A stretch of 64,000 bases of DNA from Phycisphaerales bacterium (lineage in GTDB: Bacteria > Planctomycetota > Phycisphaerae > Phycisphaerales > UBA1924): positions 62,001 to 126,000 of the forward strand of contig JANQQR010000001.1 of the NCBI GenBank assembly GCA_028289195.1, given 5' to 3'. The notes under the pieces were generated by a model. It made no database searches and was not told the DNA's origin. It worked only from the letters and a program-made list of their open reading frames with translations. This document shows positions 26,235-34,675 of the stretch, piece by piece. Both the position numbers and the translations under genes were made by a program. Within the stretch, counting starts at the first letter, position 1. Each line of letters begins with the position of its first letter.

Positions 26235-28304
26235 ATGGGCTCACGCGACCGGATCATCCAGCTACTCGCCGCCAGCACGATCGTTGTCTGCCTCGTCGTT
26301 TCCGGATCGCTCGCAACGATGCTGACATCCGAGGCGGGCCGCGCGCAGCTCACCTACGCCGATGAAGCCACCGAGGGCGATCCGCCCGAGGTCGCGGTCG
26401 GAATCGCGATGGGCGCGTTCCGCGGCCTGTTTGTGAACTACCTCTGGATCCGCGCCCAGACCCTCAAGCAGGAAGGCAAGTTCTTCGAGGCGATCCAGCT
26501 GTCCGAGGCGATCACGCGCCTGCAGCCGCGCTTCCCGCGCGTGTGGGCGTTCCACGCCTGGAACATGTCGTACAACATCTCGGTCGCGACCAACACGCCC
26601 CAGGAACGCTGGCAGTGGGTCATGGCCGGCATCGATCTGCTCCGCAGCGAAGCGATCCCGCGCAACCCCAACAGCGTGCTGCTCCACAAGGAGCTCGCGT
26701 GGATTTTCGTCCACAAGGTGCAGGGCTTCGCCGACGACCTCAACCACTACTACAAGCGCGAGCTCGCCAAGGAATGGACAATCATCCTGGGCAGCCCGCC
26801 GCGCCTCGACGGGGAGACGCGCGAAGACAACATGCAGACGATGGCCAACTGGCTGGAGCCCCTCGTCTCGACGCCCGACACGCTCTCGGGCGTGATCGAG
26901 AACGAGCTGCAGTTCCAGCGAGAGACCGGCCTCGGGCTCAACGAAGACGGCGAGCCCGAGTCCAGGGTCGAAGAACTCGCCGATCGCATCCGAAACGACA
27001 TCGGCCTGCCCCTTGGCAAGGAGTTCCTGCGCTTCGTCCAGTACAGGGCCGCCTCGCTCGATCGCTGGTACCTCGAAGAATCCCAGCAGGACCTCTCGCT
27101 GGCGTTCGTCAACCCCGAGGTCGACGAGATCCTGCTCGACCCTCGCTACGCCGACATCCCCGACGGCGAGGGCCGTGTCTACGCCGGCCCGCTGCAGCGC
27201 CTCATGTTCTGGATCCAGCGCCGGATCCTGATCGACGAGAAGAACATGGAGCCCAAGCGCATGCAGGATCTGACGCTCGAGCACGGCCCGCTCGACTGGC
27301 GTCACCCCGGCGCCCACGCCTTCTACTGGGCACGTCGCGGCGTCGACGAGGCGCTCGAGCGCGACTCGACCACCAAGTTCGACACCCTGAACACCGATCG
27401 CCTCGCGGTCCACGCGGTGCAGGAGATGTTCCGCTTCGGCGAGATCCAGTTCGACCTGATCACCGGCGACTACTTCGCGTCCAACAACTTCGACTGGGTC
27501 GACACCTATGGCGACATCCTCGAGGTCGTCATGACGCCCGAGCGCGGCGACATGGCCGCCGATGTCGAGCAGCGCTCGTACACCACCTACGGCGCCGGCT
27601 ACGAGAATTTCCTGCGCGACGTCATCCGCGTGGCGTACAACCGCGGCGAATACGCGACCGCCAGGCGCATCCACGAACGCCTCCGGAACTGGGGCGGTCT
27701 CAACATCAACGACCCGGATCTGGCCCGCCAGCTCACGCTGCCGCTCGAGCAGTTCGTTCGCCTCGATCTCCAGGAACGGATCTCGACGCCCCACGTCGCG
27801 GTCGAGGAAGCCGAATCGGCGCTCATGGACGCCTACATCGGCGGGCTCCTCAACAACAAGCTCGATCGCTTCAACCAGATGATCGCGCACTCCCAGTTCA
27901 TCCGGAGGGAGTTCCTGAAGATCCAGGACATCCAGTCGGTGCGCGATCCCGAGCACCAGCGCATGGCCTCGTACCTCGAGCCGACCTTCGCCCAGTTCGC
28001 CGCAAAGGTGCTTATCCGCGTCCTGCGTGGCACCGGCAACGCCGAATTCCGCATCGGGCCAACCCAGGCGGGCTACATCTATCGCCAGGTTCCAAGCGCC
28101 CTCCAGCGCCTCGTGTACGACGATCTGATGAACCAGATCCAGCAGTCCATGGCCGAAGGCGGTGGGCAGGTGTCATCTCGCGAGAGCCTCCAGTCGCTCT
28201 TCCCCGAACCTCCGGGCATGGAGGCGTTCCGCGAGATGCGCGCATCGGTGGATCAGAGCGAATTCCAGGAGCGCGTCCGCCAGATCGAATTCTCGCGCCA
28301 GTAG
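26235..28304 (+). CDS. membrane-anchored 689-residue protein of the SPFH-ABC cluster
   Basis: The protein begins with a single hydrophobic helix (about residues 8-28) and then is soluble and largely helical, with TPR-like features such as FFEAIQLSEAITRLQPRFPRVWAFHAW near the start and NRGEYATARRIHERLRNWG later. I recognise no family. Frames upstream of the ATG at 26235 belong to the permease 3' end. It lies 53 bases after the permease and is last in the unit, so it is probably an accessory or periplasmic part of the same assembly. Confidence 0.8.
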   Translation: MGSRDRIIQLLAASTIVVCLVVSGSLATMLTSEAGRAQLTYADEATEGDPPEVAVGIAMGAFRGLFVNYLWIRAQTLKQEGKFFEAIQLSEAITRLQPRFPRVWAFHAWNMSYNISVATNTPQERWQWVMAGIDLLRSEAIPRNPNSVLLHKELAWIFVHKVQGFADDLNHYYKRELAKEWTIILGSPPRLDGETREDNMQTMANWLEPLVSTPDTLSGVIENELQFQRETGLGLNEDGEPESRVEELADRIRNDIGLPLGKEFLRFVQYRAASLDRWYLEESQQDLSLAFVNPEVDEILLDPRYADIPDGEGRVYAGPLQRLMFWIQRRILIDEKNMEPKRMQDLTLEHGPLDWRHPGAHAFYWARRGVDEALERDSTTKFDTLNTDRLAVHAVQEMFRFGEIQFDLITGDYFASNNFDWVDTYGDILEVVMTPERGDMAADVEQRSYTTYGAGYENFLRDVIRVAYNRGEYATARRIHERLRNWGGLNINDPDLARQLTLPLEQFVRLDLQERISTPHVAVEEAESALMDAYIGGLLNNKLDRFNQMIAHSQFIRREFLKIQDIQSVRDPEHQRMASYLEPTFAQFAAKVLIRVLRGTGNAEFRIGPTQAGYIYRQVPSALQRLVYDDLMNQIQQSMAEGGGQVSSRESLQSLFPEPPGMEAFREMRASVDQSEFQERVRQIEFSRQ

Positions 28305-28321
28305 TTCCGGCGGGGCCCGGC

Positions 28322-28327
28322 TACCAT
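28322..28327 (+). promoter_or_regulatory. -10 element just before the FAH-family gene
   Basis: TACCAT ends seven bases before the ATG at 28335. It overlaps an earlier in-frame ATG at 28326, which argues that 28335 is the true start and that the mRNA is leaderless. No -35 at normal spacing is evident. Confidence 0.4.
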
Positions 28328-28334
28328 GGGCCCG

Positions 28335-29060
28335 ATGAAGCTCCTTCGCACAGATCGGGGTGTCGCCGTGGATCTGCCCGGCGCGGCGCCGCTGCAGCTC
28401 CACCACATCATCGGCGTGGGGCGCAACTACGTGGAGCACGCCCTCGAGCAGGGCGCAAAGCCTCCCGAGCGCCCGATGATCTTCACCAAGAACCCGTTCA
28501 GCGCCTCGCTCGACGGCGACGACATCGTCGTCCCCGAGATCTGCCAGGACCGCGAGCAGGTCGACTTCGAGGGCGAGCTGGCGCTGGTCATCGGCAAGGC
28601 CTGCCGCGACGTCAGCGAGAGCGAGGCGTCGGACCCCGCGTCGGGGTGCATCCTCGGGTACTGCTGCGCCAACGACGTCTCGGCCCGTTGGTGGCAGAAG
28701 GAGGGGGCCGGGGGCCAGTTCAACCGCGGCAAGAGCTTCGACACCTTCTGCCCGCTCGGCCCGGTGCTCACCCCGGCGTCCGAGGCCGGCGACCCCATGG
28801 CGCTGCGGGTGAAGACGACCGTCAGCGGCGAGGTGATGCAGGACGCCCCGACCTCGGCGATGACCTTCGGGCCGGCGTACCTGGTCGCCGAACTCAGCCG
28901 CGGCACGACGCTCCTGCCCGGCACCGTGATCCTCACCGGCACGCCCAGCGGCGTCGGCATGGCCCAGGACCCCAAGCGCTTCCTGCGGGACGGCGACGTG
29001 GTCCAGGTCGAGATCGAAGGCCTAGGCTCGATCACCAACCCGGTGCGCTTCGAGCGCTGA
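28335..29060 (+). CDS. fumarylacetoacetate hydrolase family protein
   Basis: This 241-residue protein has the FAH fold: HHIIGVGRNYVEHA at the start, FTKNPFSASLDGDDIVVP, the metal-binding Glu pattern in VDFEGELALVIGKACRDV, and the C-terminal LLPGTVILTGTPSGVG. Such enzymes hydrolyse or decarboxylate 2-oxo acids in aromatic degradation or act as oxaloacetate decarboxylases; sequence does not decide the substrate. The insertion around WWQKEGAGGQFNRGKSFDTF matches the family. It stands alone between the SPFH cluster and alaS. Confidence 0.9.
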   Translation: MKLLRTDRGVAVDLPGAAPLQLHHIIGVGRNYVEHALEQGAKPPERPMIFTKNPFSASLDGDDIVVPEICQDREQVDFEGELALVIGKACRDVSESEASDPASGCILGYCCANDVSARWWQKEGAGGQFNRGKSFDTFCPLGPVLTPASEAGDPMALRVKTTVSGEVMQDAPTSAMTFGPAYLVAELSRGTTLLPGTVILTGTPSGVGMAQDPKRFLRDGDVVQVEIEGLGSITNPVRFER

Positions 29061-29082
29061 GGACCGCCGGGGCTCCCCCGCG

Positions 29083-29088
29083 TACACT
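29083..29088 (+). promoter_or_regulatory. -10 element just before alaS
   Basis: TACACT is followed by nine bases and then the alaS ATG, with no ribosome-binding site between. Spacing equals that before pheS. A leaderless alaS mRNA is the simple reading. Confidence 0.5.
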
Positions 29089-29097
29089 GGCGGGCCC

Positions 29098-31989
29098 ATG
29101 TCCGTCACCACCGCGCCATCCAAGACCGCCGCGCAGATCCGCCAGGAGTACATCGACTTCTTCTCCGAGCGGGCGTCGCACCGGTTCGTGCCGTCGTCGC
29201 CGGTCGTCCCCCATGACGACCCGACGCTGCTGTTCGCCAACGCCGGCATGAACCAGTTCAAGCCGCTGTTCCTGGGCCAGGCTGATCCCCACGGCCCGCT
29301 GGCCGGGCTGACGCGTGCCGTCAACAGCCAGAAGTGCATCCGCGCCGGGGGCAAGCACAACGACCTCGACGACGTCGGCAAGGACACCTATCACCACACG
29401 TTCTTCGAGATGCTCGGCAACTGGTCGTTCGGCGACTACTTCAAGGCCGAGGCCATCCAGTGGGCGTGGGAGCTGCTCACGCAGATCTGGGGCCTCGACC
29501 CCGAGCGCCTCTACGCGACCTACTTCGAGGGCGACCCGTCGCAGGGGCTCGAGCCCGATCGCGAGGCCTACGACCTCTGGTGCAAGTACCTCCCGCCGGC
29601 GCGCGTGCTCCCGGGCAACGTGAAGGACAACTTCTGGGAGATGGGCGACACCGGCCCGTGCGGCCCGTGCAGCGAGCTCCATTACGACGGACGCACCGAC
29701 GCGGAGCGTGCCGCGGTGCCCGGTCACGACCTTGTGAACCGTGAGAGCCCGGACCTCATCGAGATCTGGAACCTGGTGTTCATCCAGTTCAATCGCACCG
29801 AGAGCGGCCTCTCGGCGCTCCCGGCCAAGCACGTCGACACGGGCATGGGCTTCGAGCGCATCGTGCGCGTGCTCCAGGGCAAGACGAGCAACTACGACAC
29901 CGATGTGTTTGCGCCGCTCTTCGAGGCGATCCGGACGATCTGCGGCGCCGCCCCGTACGGGGGCGATCTCGCCAGCCCGGTCGATACCGCCTATCGCGTG
30001 ATCGCCGATCACATCCGCACGCTGACAGTGGCGATCAACGACGGCGCCGAGCCGAGCAACGAGGGCCGGGGCTACGTGCTCCGGCGCATCCTGCGCCGCG
30101 CTGTGCGCTACGGTCGCCAGACCCTGGGGGTCGAGGGCGTGTTCCTCGCGAAGCTGGTGCCGACGGTCATCGACGCGCTGAAGGGCGCGTTCCCCGAACT
30201 CGCCGACGATCCGGCGCGCATCGAAGCGGTGGTCCGCGACGAGGAAGAGGCGTTCGGTCGCACGCTCGACCAGGGCCTCAAGCTTTTCGAGAACGCGGCG
30301 CAGGGCGTCAAGACGATCGGCGCCGAAGACGCCTTCAAGCTCCACGACACCTACGGCTTCCCGATCGATCTCACCCAGCTCATGGCCGAGGAGCGCGGGC
30401 TGACCGTCGATACCAGGGGCTTCGAGCAGCGCATGGCCGAGGCCCGCGAGCTCAGCCGCTCGGGCGGAAAGGCGAGCGCCGACAACGGCCTGCTGCTCAC
30501 GACCGACGCCGTCGAACACCTACGCAAATTGAATGTCGAGCCGACCGACGACTTCGCGAAGTTCGAGGGCAAGAAGTGCCGGGCGCGCGTCGAGATCATC
30601 TGGAACGGCACCGACTTCGACGAGAACGTCGTCGCGGCCCACACGCGACCGACCGATCGCTTCGCCGTGATCCTTGATCGCACGAACCACTACGCCGAGA
30701 TGGGTGGCCAGGTCGGTGACTCCGGCCGGATGACCGTCACGCGCGAGCGCCGCAGCGGCTCGAACGTCCCCGGCGGTGGCGAATTCGTCATCGAAGACAC
30801 CCGGGCGGTGGGGGGCTACGTCCTCCACATCGGGCGCATCGCCAAGGGCGAAATCCGCTCCGGCGACGATGTCGAGATCAGGCTCGACGCGCCGAAGCGC
30901 AAGGCCGTCGCCTCCAACCACACCGCGACGCACCTGCTCAACCTGGCCCTGCGGGCGCGCCTCGGAGAAGCGGTCGATCAGAAGGGTTCGCTCGTAGCGG
31001 CCGACCGGCTCCGTTTCGACTTCAACCACAAGTCGGCGGTGAGCATCGACGAGCTCGCCGATGTCGAGGCGTCGGTCCGCAAGGAGATCGGCGAGAACCT
31101 CGAGGTGAACACGCAGCTCGTCGCCCTCGAAGACGGGCGTGCGATCAGCGGTCTGCGGGCCGTCTTCGGGGAGACCTACCCCGACCCCGTGCGCGTCGTC
31201 TCGATCGGCCCCTCGGTCGACGACCTGTTGGCCGACCCGTCCAGCGACCAGTGGGAGGGACGATCCATCGAGTTCTGCGGCGGCACACACGTCGCCCGCA
31301 CCGGCGAAGTCGGCGATTTCCTGATCACCGCCGAGGAAGCGGTCTCAAAGGGCGTGCGGCGCATCTCTGCCGTCACGGGCGAGGTCGCGCTCGCGGCGAC
31401 CAAGCTGGCCGATCGCATCGAGTCGAGGATCAAGGGGGCCGGCACCCTCGACGTGAAGTACCTCGCGAGCGAAGTGGGGGAGATCGCGGGCGAACTCGAA
31501 CGGGCGCCGATCCCTGTGTCGCGCAAGGCGTCGCTGCGCCAGGCTCTCGCGCCCCTGCAGGCGAAGATCAAGGAAACGCAGAAACAGGCCGCCGGAGCCG
31601 GTCGCGAACGCGCCGTGGATGCCGCGCGGGAGCTCGCCCAGGCGACCGACGGCGATTTCATCGTCGGAGAGATCCCCGCCGGATCCGATCGCGCGGCGCT
31701 GCTCGCGGCGCTCGATGCGGTCCGCGCACGCCGGGCGGGTGCGGCGATCATGCTGATCTCCGGCGATACGGAATCTCAGAAGGTCTCGATCGTCGCCAAT
31801 GTCCCCGATTCGCTCGTCAAGCGTGGCCTGAAGGCGGGCGACTGGGTGCGCGAGGCGTCCAAGGCCGTCGGCGGCAAGGGCGGCGGGCGTCCCGACGCGG
31901 CGCAGGGCGGGGGCACGGAGCCTTCCAAGATCCCTCACGCGATCGATGCCGCGCAGTCCCTTGCCGGTCAGACGATCGGGGGGGGATAG
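29098..31989 (+). CDS. alaS: alanyl-tRNA synthetase
   Basis: AlaRS of 963 residues, full domain set. The class II catalytic core starts at the N-terminus (RQEYIDFFSERASHRFVPSS) with FANAGMNQFKPLFLG and the KCIRAGGKHNDLDDVG segment. The editing domain has the zinc ligands His608, His612 (HTATH), Cys727 and His731 (CGGTH). The C-terminal domain with helices and a Gly-rich end follows. It charges tRNA-Ala and hydrolyses mischarged Ser- and Gly-tRNA. Start ATG at 29098 is the only one matching the family. Confidence 0.98.
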   Translation: MSVTTAPSKTAAQIRQEYIDFFSERASHRFVPSSPVVPHDDPTLLFANAGMNQFKPLFLGQADPHGPLAGLTRAVNSQKCIRAGGKHNDLDDVGKDTYHHTFFEMLGNWSFGDYFKAEAIQWAWELLTQIWGLDPERLYATYFEGDPSQGLEPDREAYDLWCKYLPPARVLPGNVKDNFWEMGDTGPCGPCSELHYDGRTDAERAAVPGHDLVNRESPDLIEIWNLVFIQFNRTESGLSALPAKHVDTGMGFERIVRVLQGKTSNYDTDVFAPLFEAIRTICGAAPYGGDLASPVDTAYRVIADHIRTLTVAINDGAEPSNEGRGYVLRRILRRAVRYGRQTLGVEGVFLAKLVPTVIDALKGAFPELADDPARIEAVVRDEEEAFGRTLDQGLKLFENAAQGVKTIGAEDAFKLHDTYGFPIDLTQLMAEERGLTVDTRGFEQRMAEARELSRSGGKASADNGLLLTTDAVEHLRKLNVEPTDDFAKFEGKKCRARVEIIWNGTDFDENVVAAHTRPTDRFAVILDRTNHYAEMGGQVGDSGRMTVTRERRSGSNVPGGGEFVIEDTRAVGGYVLHIGRIAKGEIRSGDDVEIRLDAPKRKAVASNHTATHLLNLALRARLGEAVDQKGSLVAADRLRFDFNHKSAVSIDELADVEASVRKEIGENLEVNTQLVALEDGRAISGLRAVFGETYPDPVRVVSIGPSVDDLLADPSSDQWEGRSIEFCGGTHVARTGEVGDFLITAEEAVSKGVRRISAVTGEVALAATKLADRIESRIKGAGTLDVKYLASEVGEIAGELERAPIPVSRKASLRQALAPLQAKIKETQKQAAGAGRERAVDAARELAQATDGDFIVGEIPAGSDRAALLAALDAVRARRAGAAIMLISGDTESQKVSIVANVPDSLVKRGLKAGDWVREASKAVGGKGGGRPDAAQGGGTEPSKIPHAIDAAQSLAGQTIGGG

Positions 31990-31993
31990 CGCC

Positions 31994-33202
31994 ATGCCCC
32001 GGCTCCGAGCGATGGCGGCATTGCTGGGGTTGGTGTGCACAGCGATCGCGCTCGCGAAGGACTCTCAGAGCCTCTCGACGTTCCAGAGTCGGAGCTTCCA
32101 GGTTAAGACTGATGTCGATCGCGCCATCGCCATGCCGCTCGCCGAGCACATGGACACGATGTACGCGAGCTATCGCGACCTGCTCCCTGGATTTGCGCCG
32201 CGGAACAGTCAGCGCTCGACGCTGTACGTTCTCTCAGATCAGGGCACCTACCTCGCGACGCTCGCCGAACTGGGCCTTGACGCGAGAAACACCGGCGGCG
32301 TGTTCTTCTGGAGCGCGATTGACTCCGGCCTCGCGACGTGGGTTGAAGATCGCAGCAGGTTCCGTCTGAAAGAGGTGCTCCAGCACGAGGGGTTTCACCA
32401 GTTCGCTCGCACGCACATCGGCGACGGTCTGCCGATCTGGGCGAACGAGGGTCTTGCCGAGTACTTCGGATACGCGATGCTTGTCCGGGGCCGTCTGGAA
32501 CCCCGGCTTGTCCCGTCGCGCCCGCTGCAACGCGTGTCAGACGCGATCTCTCGCGGGATGTACCTCCCGTTCGACGAGCTGCTCCGGATGGACGGGCGTG
32601 AATGGGGGGATCGCGTGCGCTCGGGCGACCCCCGAGCCGCGGTTGCGTACGACCAATCCTGGTCGGTCGTGCACTTCCTGCTGCACGCGGAGAATCGCAA
32701 GTACTCGCGAGCGTTCTTGAAGTTTCTCCAACTCACCTCGACCGGTCTCGACATCGAGCATTCGCTTCAGAGAGCGTTCGGCTCGACCGAGTTCGAGCCG
32801 TTCGAGAGCGCCTGGAAGCGATACATCGCCAGTCTCGAGGCGGATCCTCTGAGCGAGATGGTTGAGCGATTGGCGTTCATGGCCGAGGGCCTCCTCACGC
32901 TGCACCGGCTCGGGGAGGAGGTGGGTTCGATAGAGGAGCTCAAGGCGAAGCTCATAGCGATCGGATTCGAGCAGCGCTTCGGTTCGCACGGCGGCGCGTT
33001 CACGATGAGCGCGGAAGACGAACAGACGTTCGCAGTGCCGGCTCCGGAAGGGAGGCGCAAGCCGATCACACTCGCGCTCGTCCCCGCCAAGAGCGAAGGC
33101 CTCCCGCCGACCATCGAAGTGCGCGGGTTGTCGGCGCGGGTCCGGACGGTGTGGCTCCGTGGGCCCAGCGGCGAGTGGCAAAGCGACGTTGAGATCCGCT
33201 AG
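31994..33202 (+). CDS. secreted HExxH peptidase-like protein
   Basis: This 402-residue protein has a signal peptide (about residues 1-21) and a zinc-peptidase pattern: HEGFH (131-135) followed by NEGLAEYF (151-158), whose Glu residues suit the third ligand of gluzincins. The layout is like the DUF1570 proteins frequent in planctomycetes. It begins four bases after the alaS stop, so it may be co-transcribed. The C-terminal 100 residues are not recognised. The stop TAG shares CTAG with the convergent gene at 33199. Peptidase activity is inferred. Confidence 0.8.
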   Translation: MPRLRAMAALLGLVCTAIALAKDSQSLSTFQSRSFQVKTDVDRAIAMPLAEHMDTMYASYRDLLPGFAPRNSQRSTLYVLSDQGTYLATLAELGLDARNTGGVFFWSAIDSGLATWVEDRSRFRLKEVLQHEGFHQFARTHIGDGLPIWANEGLAEYFGYAMLVRGRLEPRLVPSRPLQRVSDAISRGMYLPFDELLRMDGREWGDRVRSGDPRAAVAYDQSWSVVHFLLHAENRKYSRAFLKFLQLTSTGLDIEHSLQRAFGSTEFEPFESAWKRYIASLEADPLSEMVERLAFMAEGLLTLHRLGEEVGSIEELKAKLIAIGFEQRFGSHGGAFTMSAEDEQTFAVPAPEGRRKPITLALVPAKSEGLPPTIEVRGLSARVRTVWLRGPSGEWQSDVEIR

Positions 33203-33729
33203 TTGTGAACACGCTGGTACGCGACCTCGAACCCGTCCTTGATGTTCCATTCGCTATCGGTTGACTGCACCGTGACGCTCAGCACGCTGCGGTCATCGTT
33301 CACCTCGAAGATGAACCGTGAGGGCTGTTGGGCATAGTCCGGCGACTGGAACACCGCCCGTTTCGGCTCGGACTCGATGAGCACGAATCTGAGCGGAGCA
33401 TCTATCTCGGCCTCCCAGAGCTCCATGCCGGGCGAGAAGTGGCGGAAGCACATCGTCACGTGCTCGCCCTCCTGCTCGATCAGCAGGAGCTCGTAGATCC
33501 GGCGGTCGTTGTCCGGCCATGTGAGGATGAACGAGCCGACCATCGCGCCGCCCTGAGGGGCGATCCAGTGCTCCTGTCCACGGCCTCCGAACAACTCGCC
33601 CTCCCAGGAGCCTGCGATAAACGCCAGAGCGTCGACCTTCGCTTCCACGGGTTCGGAATTGCGGGCGTGAGCAAGGGGCAGGAGCGCGAGGGCGACCCCC
33701 GCGATGACGGTCAGTGAGAATCGGCGCAT
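33199..33729 (-). CDS. secreted protein of a DUF6265-like type
   Basis: The 176-residue protein has a signal peptide (about residues 1-22, ending at AHA) and one compact domain that starts FIAGSWEGELFGGRGQEHW and continues GGAMVGSFILTW and YELLLIEQEGEHV. This is the pattern of the DUF6265 family, a lipocalin-like fold of unknown role. Its ATG overlaps the stop of the upstream VOC gene by one base (TAATG), so it is translated as part of that unit. Confidence 0.75.
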   Translation of the reverse strand: MRRFSLTVIAGVALALLPLAHARNSEPVEAKVDALAFIAGSWEGELFGGRGQEHWIAPQGGAMVGSFILTWPDNDRRIYELLLIEQEGEHVTMCFRHFSPGMELWEAEIDAPLRFVLIESEPKRAVFQSPDYAQQPSRFIFEVNDDRSVLSVTVQSTDSEWNIKDGFEVAYQRVHN

Positions 33730-34205
33730 TACTCTGGATCTCCGTAGCCGGACGCGTGGCCGGCGAGCCTGATCATGTTGCCGTCAGGATCGTGGAAGTC
33801 GGCGAGTTCCACAACGCCGGGGATGCGGAGCGTCGGGCCGAGGAACTCGACACCCTTGGATTCCAGCGTGGCGCGGGCGTGATCGATGTCAGTCACGCCG
33901 ATGTTGAACGACGCGGTGCCCGAGCCTCCCGCCTCGTCGACGACGCCGAGACCGATAGTGACGCCGCGGATACCCACGTCGATCCTCGCCCAGCGCAGCT
34001 GGTCGTTCCGCTCCTGGAGCGAGAAGCCGAGCGTGTCGGTGTAGAACGCGATCGCGCGATCGAGATCCTCGACGCCGAGCTGGACGAGGAGGGTGGGCTG
34101 CCAGCGGACCCGCTCGGTCTGTGCGCTCTTGGGCCCTGCGAGCGCAACCCAGGCGCCCGCGATCGATGCGCAGGCGATGCTCACAACAATGATGAGATTC
34201 TTCAT
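33729..34205 (-). CDS. exported VOC-superfamily protein
   Basis: This 158-residue protein has a hydrophobic N-terminus (about residues 1-24, signal peptide or anchor) and one vicinal-oxygen-chelate domain: QLGVEDLDRAIAFYTDTLGFSL, later GVTDIDHARATLESKGVEF and DFHDPDGNMIRL. The family includes glyoxalases, dioxygenases and antibiotic-binding proteins. The start is set by AGGAAGG before the ATG at 34205. An exported VOC protein next to a cytoplasmic paralogue is unusual. Confidence 0.88.
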   Translation of the reverse strand: MKNLIIVVSIACASIAGAWVALAGPKSAQTERVRWQPTLLVQLGVEDLDRAIAFYTDTLGFSLQERNDQLRWARIDVGIRGVTIGLGVVDEAGGSGTASFNIGVTDIDHARATLESKGVEFLGPTLRIPGVVELADFHDPDGNMIRLAGHASGYGDPE

Positions 34206-34231
34206 CGGTCGGTCCTTCCTGTTCTGGAGTG

Positions 34232-34609
34232 CTACTTCTGAAGCTCCTGGAAGAGCATGTGCTTGTTGCCGTCGGGATCGAAGAACGTCGCCAGCTTGAC
34301 GAGGTCCGGGATGGTCATGGTCTCCCCGTCGAAGCGCACATCCTTGGATTCGAGCGTGCCCCGCGCGGCATCGATGTTCTTCACGCCCCAAGTCAGCGTC
34401 GCTCCGCCGGCGGCGTCGACCGATTCGCGCTGGGCGAGCCCGACGTTGACGTGCTCGACGGGCGAGGACAGCTCTGCCCAGGCGATCTCGTCGACCTTGT
34501 AGAGCAGTGAGAGCCCGAGGACGTCCGTGTACCACGCGATCGAGGCGTCCAGATCGGAGACCCCGATCGAGCAGGTGAGGCCTCCGTTGTATCCCAGCGA
34601 ATCAGCCAT
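34232..34609 (-). CDS. VOC-superfamily protein
   Basis: This 125-residue protein is a single VOC domain without signal peptide: GVSDLDASIAWYTDVLGLSL and FFDPDGNKHMLFQEL are diagnostic. It is similar to the next gene over its whole domain, so the two arose by duplication. GAGAAAGGA precedes the ATG. The promoter region overlaps the palindrome at 34650-34670 shared with the divergent regulator, which suggests control by it. Substrate unknown. Confidence 0.88.
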   Translation of the reverse strand: MADSLGYNGGLTCSIGVSDLDASIAWYTDVLGLSLLYKVDEIAWAELSSPVEHVNVGLAQRESVDAAGGATLTWGVKNIDAARGTLESKDVRFDGETMTIPDLVKLATFFDPDGNKHMLFQELQK

Positions 34610-34640
34610 GGGCGATCTGTCCTTTCTCTCGGTGCGGGGC

Positions 34641-34668
34641 TTGGAATCGTTTGTATATCAGATATACT
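34641..34668 (+). promoter_or_regulatory. promoter of the HxlR-like regulator
   Basis: TTGGAA (34641-34646), a 16-base spacer and TATACT (34663-34668) form a good promoter. Its start point would fall at or next to the ATG at 34676, so the mRNA would be leaderless. The -10 lies inside the palindrome, which fits autorepression. Confidence 0.55.
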
Positions 34669-34670
34669 AA
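34650..34670. promoter_or_regulatory. palindromic operator candidate
   Basis: GTATAT-CAG-ATATAC (34653-34667) is a perfect dyad that extends with two more matching pairs on each side after one mismatch. It is AT-rich in a GC-rich region and lies exactly between the divergent VOC and HxlR-like genes. Operators of HxlR and related winged-helix repressors are short dyads of this kind. It covers the regulator's -10 element. Confidence 0.6.
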
Positions 34671-34675
34671 TGGCA

